Source: Cytophagales bacterium (GTDB lineage: Bacteria; Bacteroidota; Bacteroidia; Cytophagales; Cyclobacteriaceae). From it: a stretch of DNA of 7,275 nt. Of this stretch, positions 6,029 to 7,275 are shown in pieces; position 1 is the first letter of the stretch; the number at the start of each line of letters is the position of its first letter. The translations under genes were made by a program, and so were the position numbers. Under the pieces are notes generated by a model. The model was not told the DNA's origin and did not search any database. It saw only the letters and a list, made by a program, of their open reading frames with translations. The stretch spans positions 1,565-8,839 of the forward strand of contig DMST01000032.1 of the NCBI GenBank assembly GCA_003454975.1. Direction: 5' to 3'.

Positions 6029-7275
6029 CTGATAATGCGAAGCTCCACCCGGCGGTTTTGTTGCCTTCCTTCTTCGGTACTATTGCTGGCTACCGGATAT
6101 TGTGAGCCGTAACCTTCAGCCTTGATGCGCCTCCGCCGAATACCGTGCGAGGCCAGATAGTCTTTTACCACCTCTGCCCGGTCATGCGACAAGGCCAAGT
6201 TTTTCCGTTCCAAACCTCGGCTGTCCGTATGGCCAGCTATTTCCACTTTGATATCCTCACAGTTTTGCAAAATATGCACCAAGGCATCTAGTTCTTCTGC
6301 CGCGGCTGCATCGTCTAGAAATACCGCTTCTGATACCCGGAAGTGCACCTTTTGTAGCACGTAGGCACTGGTTTGGGAGCAATCAAAGGCGATTGTGGGT
6401 TCAGGTTCCGTAGGAGGTGTAGTAACCACCTCTTCGGCCGGGAGAGTAGGGGCAGGTGGTGGTGGATTTGGTACATCTAGGGGCTTGGGTGCTGGTTTTT
6501 TGGGAGCGCCTATGTGGAATACATCCCACTGTAGTCGCATGGCAAACTGCTGGCTGCTTACATTCACTTGGTTGGTGGCCAATGCCTCTCCATTTACATA
6601 GTGCGTATAGGTTTGGGTAGCCAGGTCATTGAGAGGAAAATGATACGCGAAACTCAGCTGAAAGCGCTTACCCAAGTGCCACCCAAACTCCGGAGCAATT
6701 ACGTAAGTGGGACCGCTAGCAAAAGTGTTCTCCCATACTGCACCTGTGCCCTCCTCCACCCAGTCGGATGTGCCCGGTGCCACGCTGTTTTGGTTGCTAC
6801 GGTACCACTCAGCCCTACCTGCCATACGTACAAACAAATGCGAGAGCTTCAACGGACCCCGAAAGGCGTACTCGATCCCGAAATGGGCCGACTGTTGGGT
6901 ATAGGGAAGCTCCCAAGCATTCAGCGTGCCCCCAATGCGGGAACTGGCAAAGGGCTCATTGTTCACTACAGTATAGGTAATCCGGCTAAGGTCATACCCT
7001 GCCTGCACACCCCAGCGGCTAGCAAAGTGGTAGCCCACATTCACACCCCAATTGACGGTCGCGCTGCTACTTACTTCATTGCCTTCCGCATCTACGAACG
7101 GTTCCCCGTCTTCATCCAGCAGGTCTACCTCCAGCAGTTGAGGGCCTCCCATAGGATCCACCGATAGGCCTGCGGCCCCACCCAGGTCACCGCGCAGACC
7201 CACGTACAAGCCCGGGCGTACCTTCCAAGGGCGGTTTTGTAAGGTAGTAATGGGCTTACCACCACCAGAACTGGT
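6025..7275 (-). CDS. OmpA-family outer-membrane protein: beta-barrel, proline-rich linker, peptidoglycan-binding domain (N-terminus outside window)
   Basis: The frame is open to the right edge (TSSGGGKP... is the first visible sequence), so the start and signal peptide are missing and 416 residues are visible. The TTG at 7209 is in the middle of the frame and is not the likely start. Visible residues 1 to about 250 alternate polar and aromatic/hydrophobic strands (VNVGYHFASRWGVQAGYDL, FQLSFAYHFPL, FAMRLQWDVF), as in a porin-like beta-barrel. A Pro-rich linker (about 255-293, with PNPPPPAPTLP) follows. The C-terminal OmpA domain contains VEIAGHTDSRG, LSHDRAEVVKDYL, EGYG and QQNRRVELRI. The Asp of HTD and the Arg of NRR are the residues that contact diaminopimelate in peptidoglycan, so the protein probably tethers the outer membrane to the cell wall. 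Two Cys residues (FDC and QNC) lie before and within this domain. Confidence 0.92.
   Translation of the reverse strand, partial: TSSGGGKPITTLQNRPWKVRPGLYVGLRGDLGGAAGLSVDPMGGPQLLEVDLLDEDGEPFVDAEGNEVSSSATVNWGVNVGYHFASRWGVQAGYDLSRITYTVVNNEPFASSRIGGTLNAWELPYTQQSAHFGIEYAFRGPLKLSHLFVRMAGRAEWYRSNQNSVAPGTSDWVEEGTGAVWENTFASGPTYVIAPEFGWHLGKRFQLSFAYHFPLNDLATQTYTHYVNGEALATNQVNVSSQQFAMRLQWDVFHIGAPKKPAPKPLDVPNPPPPAPTLPAEEVVTTPPTEPEPTIAFDCSQTSAYVLQKVHFRVSEAVFLDDAAAAEELDALVHILQNCEDIKVEIAGHTDSRGLERKNLALSHDRAEVVKDYLASHGIRRRRIKAEGYGSQYPVASNSTEEGRQQNRRVELRIIR

Noticed and set aside
6568..7167. Open plus-strand frame of 199 codons opposite the OmpA-family gene.
   Set aside because: It is the antisense shadow of a clear beta-barrel gene. 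Its translation shows no recognisable domain and it starts at a GTG or similar codon without context.

Overview
The window looks like chromosomal DNA of a Bacteroidota species, possibly a Saprospiria/Lewinella-like marine lineage; that finer placement is a guess. Supporting signs are the absence of Shine-Dalgarno sequences, Bacteroidota-type -7 promoter boxes (a perfect TATTTTTG upstream of metK), a cell-surface lipoprotein with an acidic residue pair after its lipidation cysteine, an OmpA-family porin-like protein and a Bacteroidota-style SpoIIE phosphatase containing SINYARRIQQ. I see no mobile elements, CRISPR arrays, tRNA or rRNA genes.

Layout: (1) at the left edge, the 3' end of a plus-strand gene resembling the C-terminus of an M19 membrane dipeptidase (1-269); (2) a plus-strand gene for a large secreted lipoprotein (371-2593), probably with its own promoter and closed by a strong terminator (2625-2659); (3) metK, S-adenosylmethionine synthase, on the minus strand (2769-4076), with its own terminator facing the first one and a promoter at about 4118-4125; (4) a divergent plus-strand gene for a two-pass membrane SpoIIE/PP2C-type phosphatase with a chemoreceptor-like periplasmic sensor (4288-6015); (5) a minus-strand gene, cut by the right edge, for an outer-membrane beta-barrel protein with a C-terminal OmpA peptidoglycan-binding domain (6025-7275). 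Its stop codon lies only 9 bases from that of the phosphatase gene.

The genes do not form one obvious pathway. Three encode envelope proteins: the lipoprotein, the membrane phosphatase and the OmpA-like protein. metK is housekeeping, making the general methyl donor. The phosphatase probably reads a periplasmic signal and dephosphorylates a cytoplasmic partner such as a STAS-domain anti-anti-sigma factor, but no such partner lies in the window. I found no clear novel multi-gene system. The points most worth a second look are the sensor-phosphatase architecture, the degenerate G-x-G-Y repeats in the lipoprotein, and the palindrome that contains both stop codons at 6012-6028.
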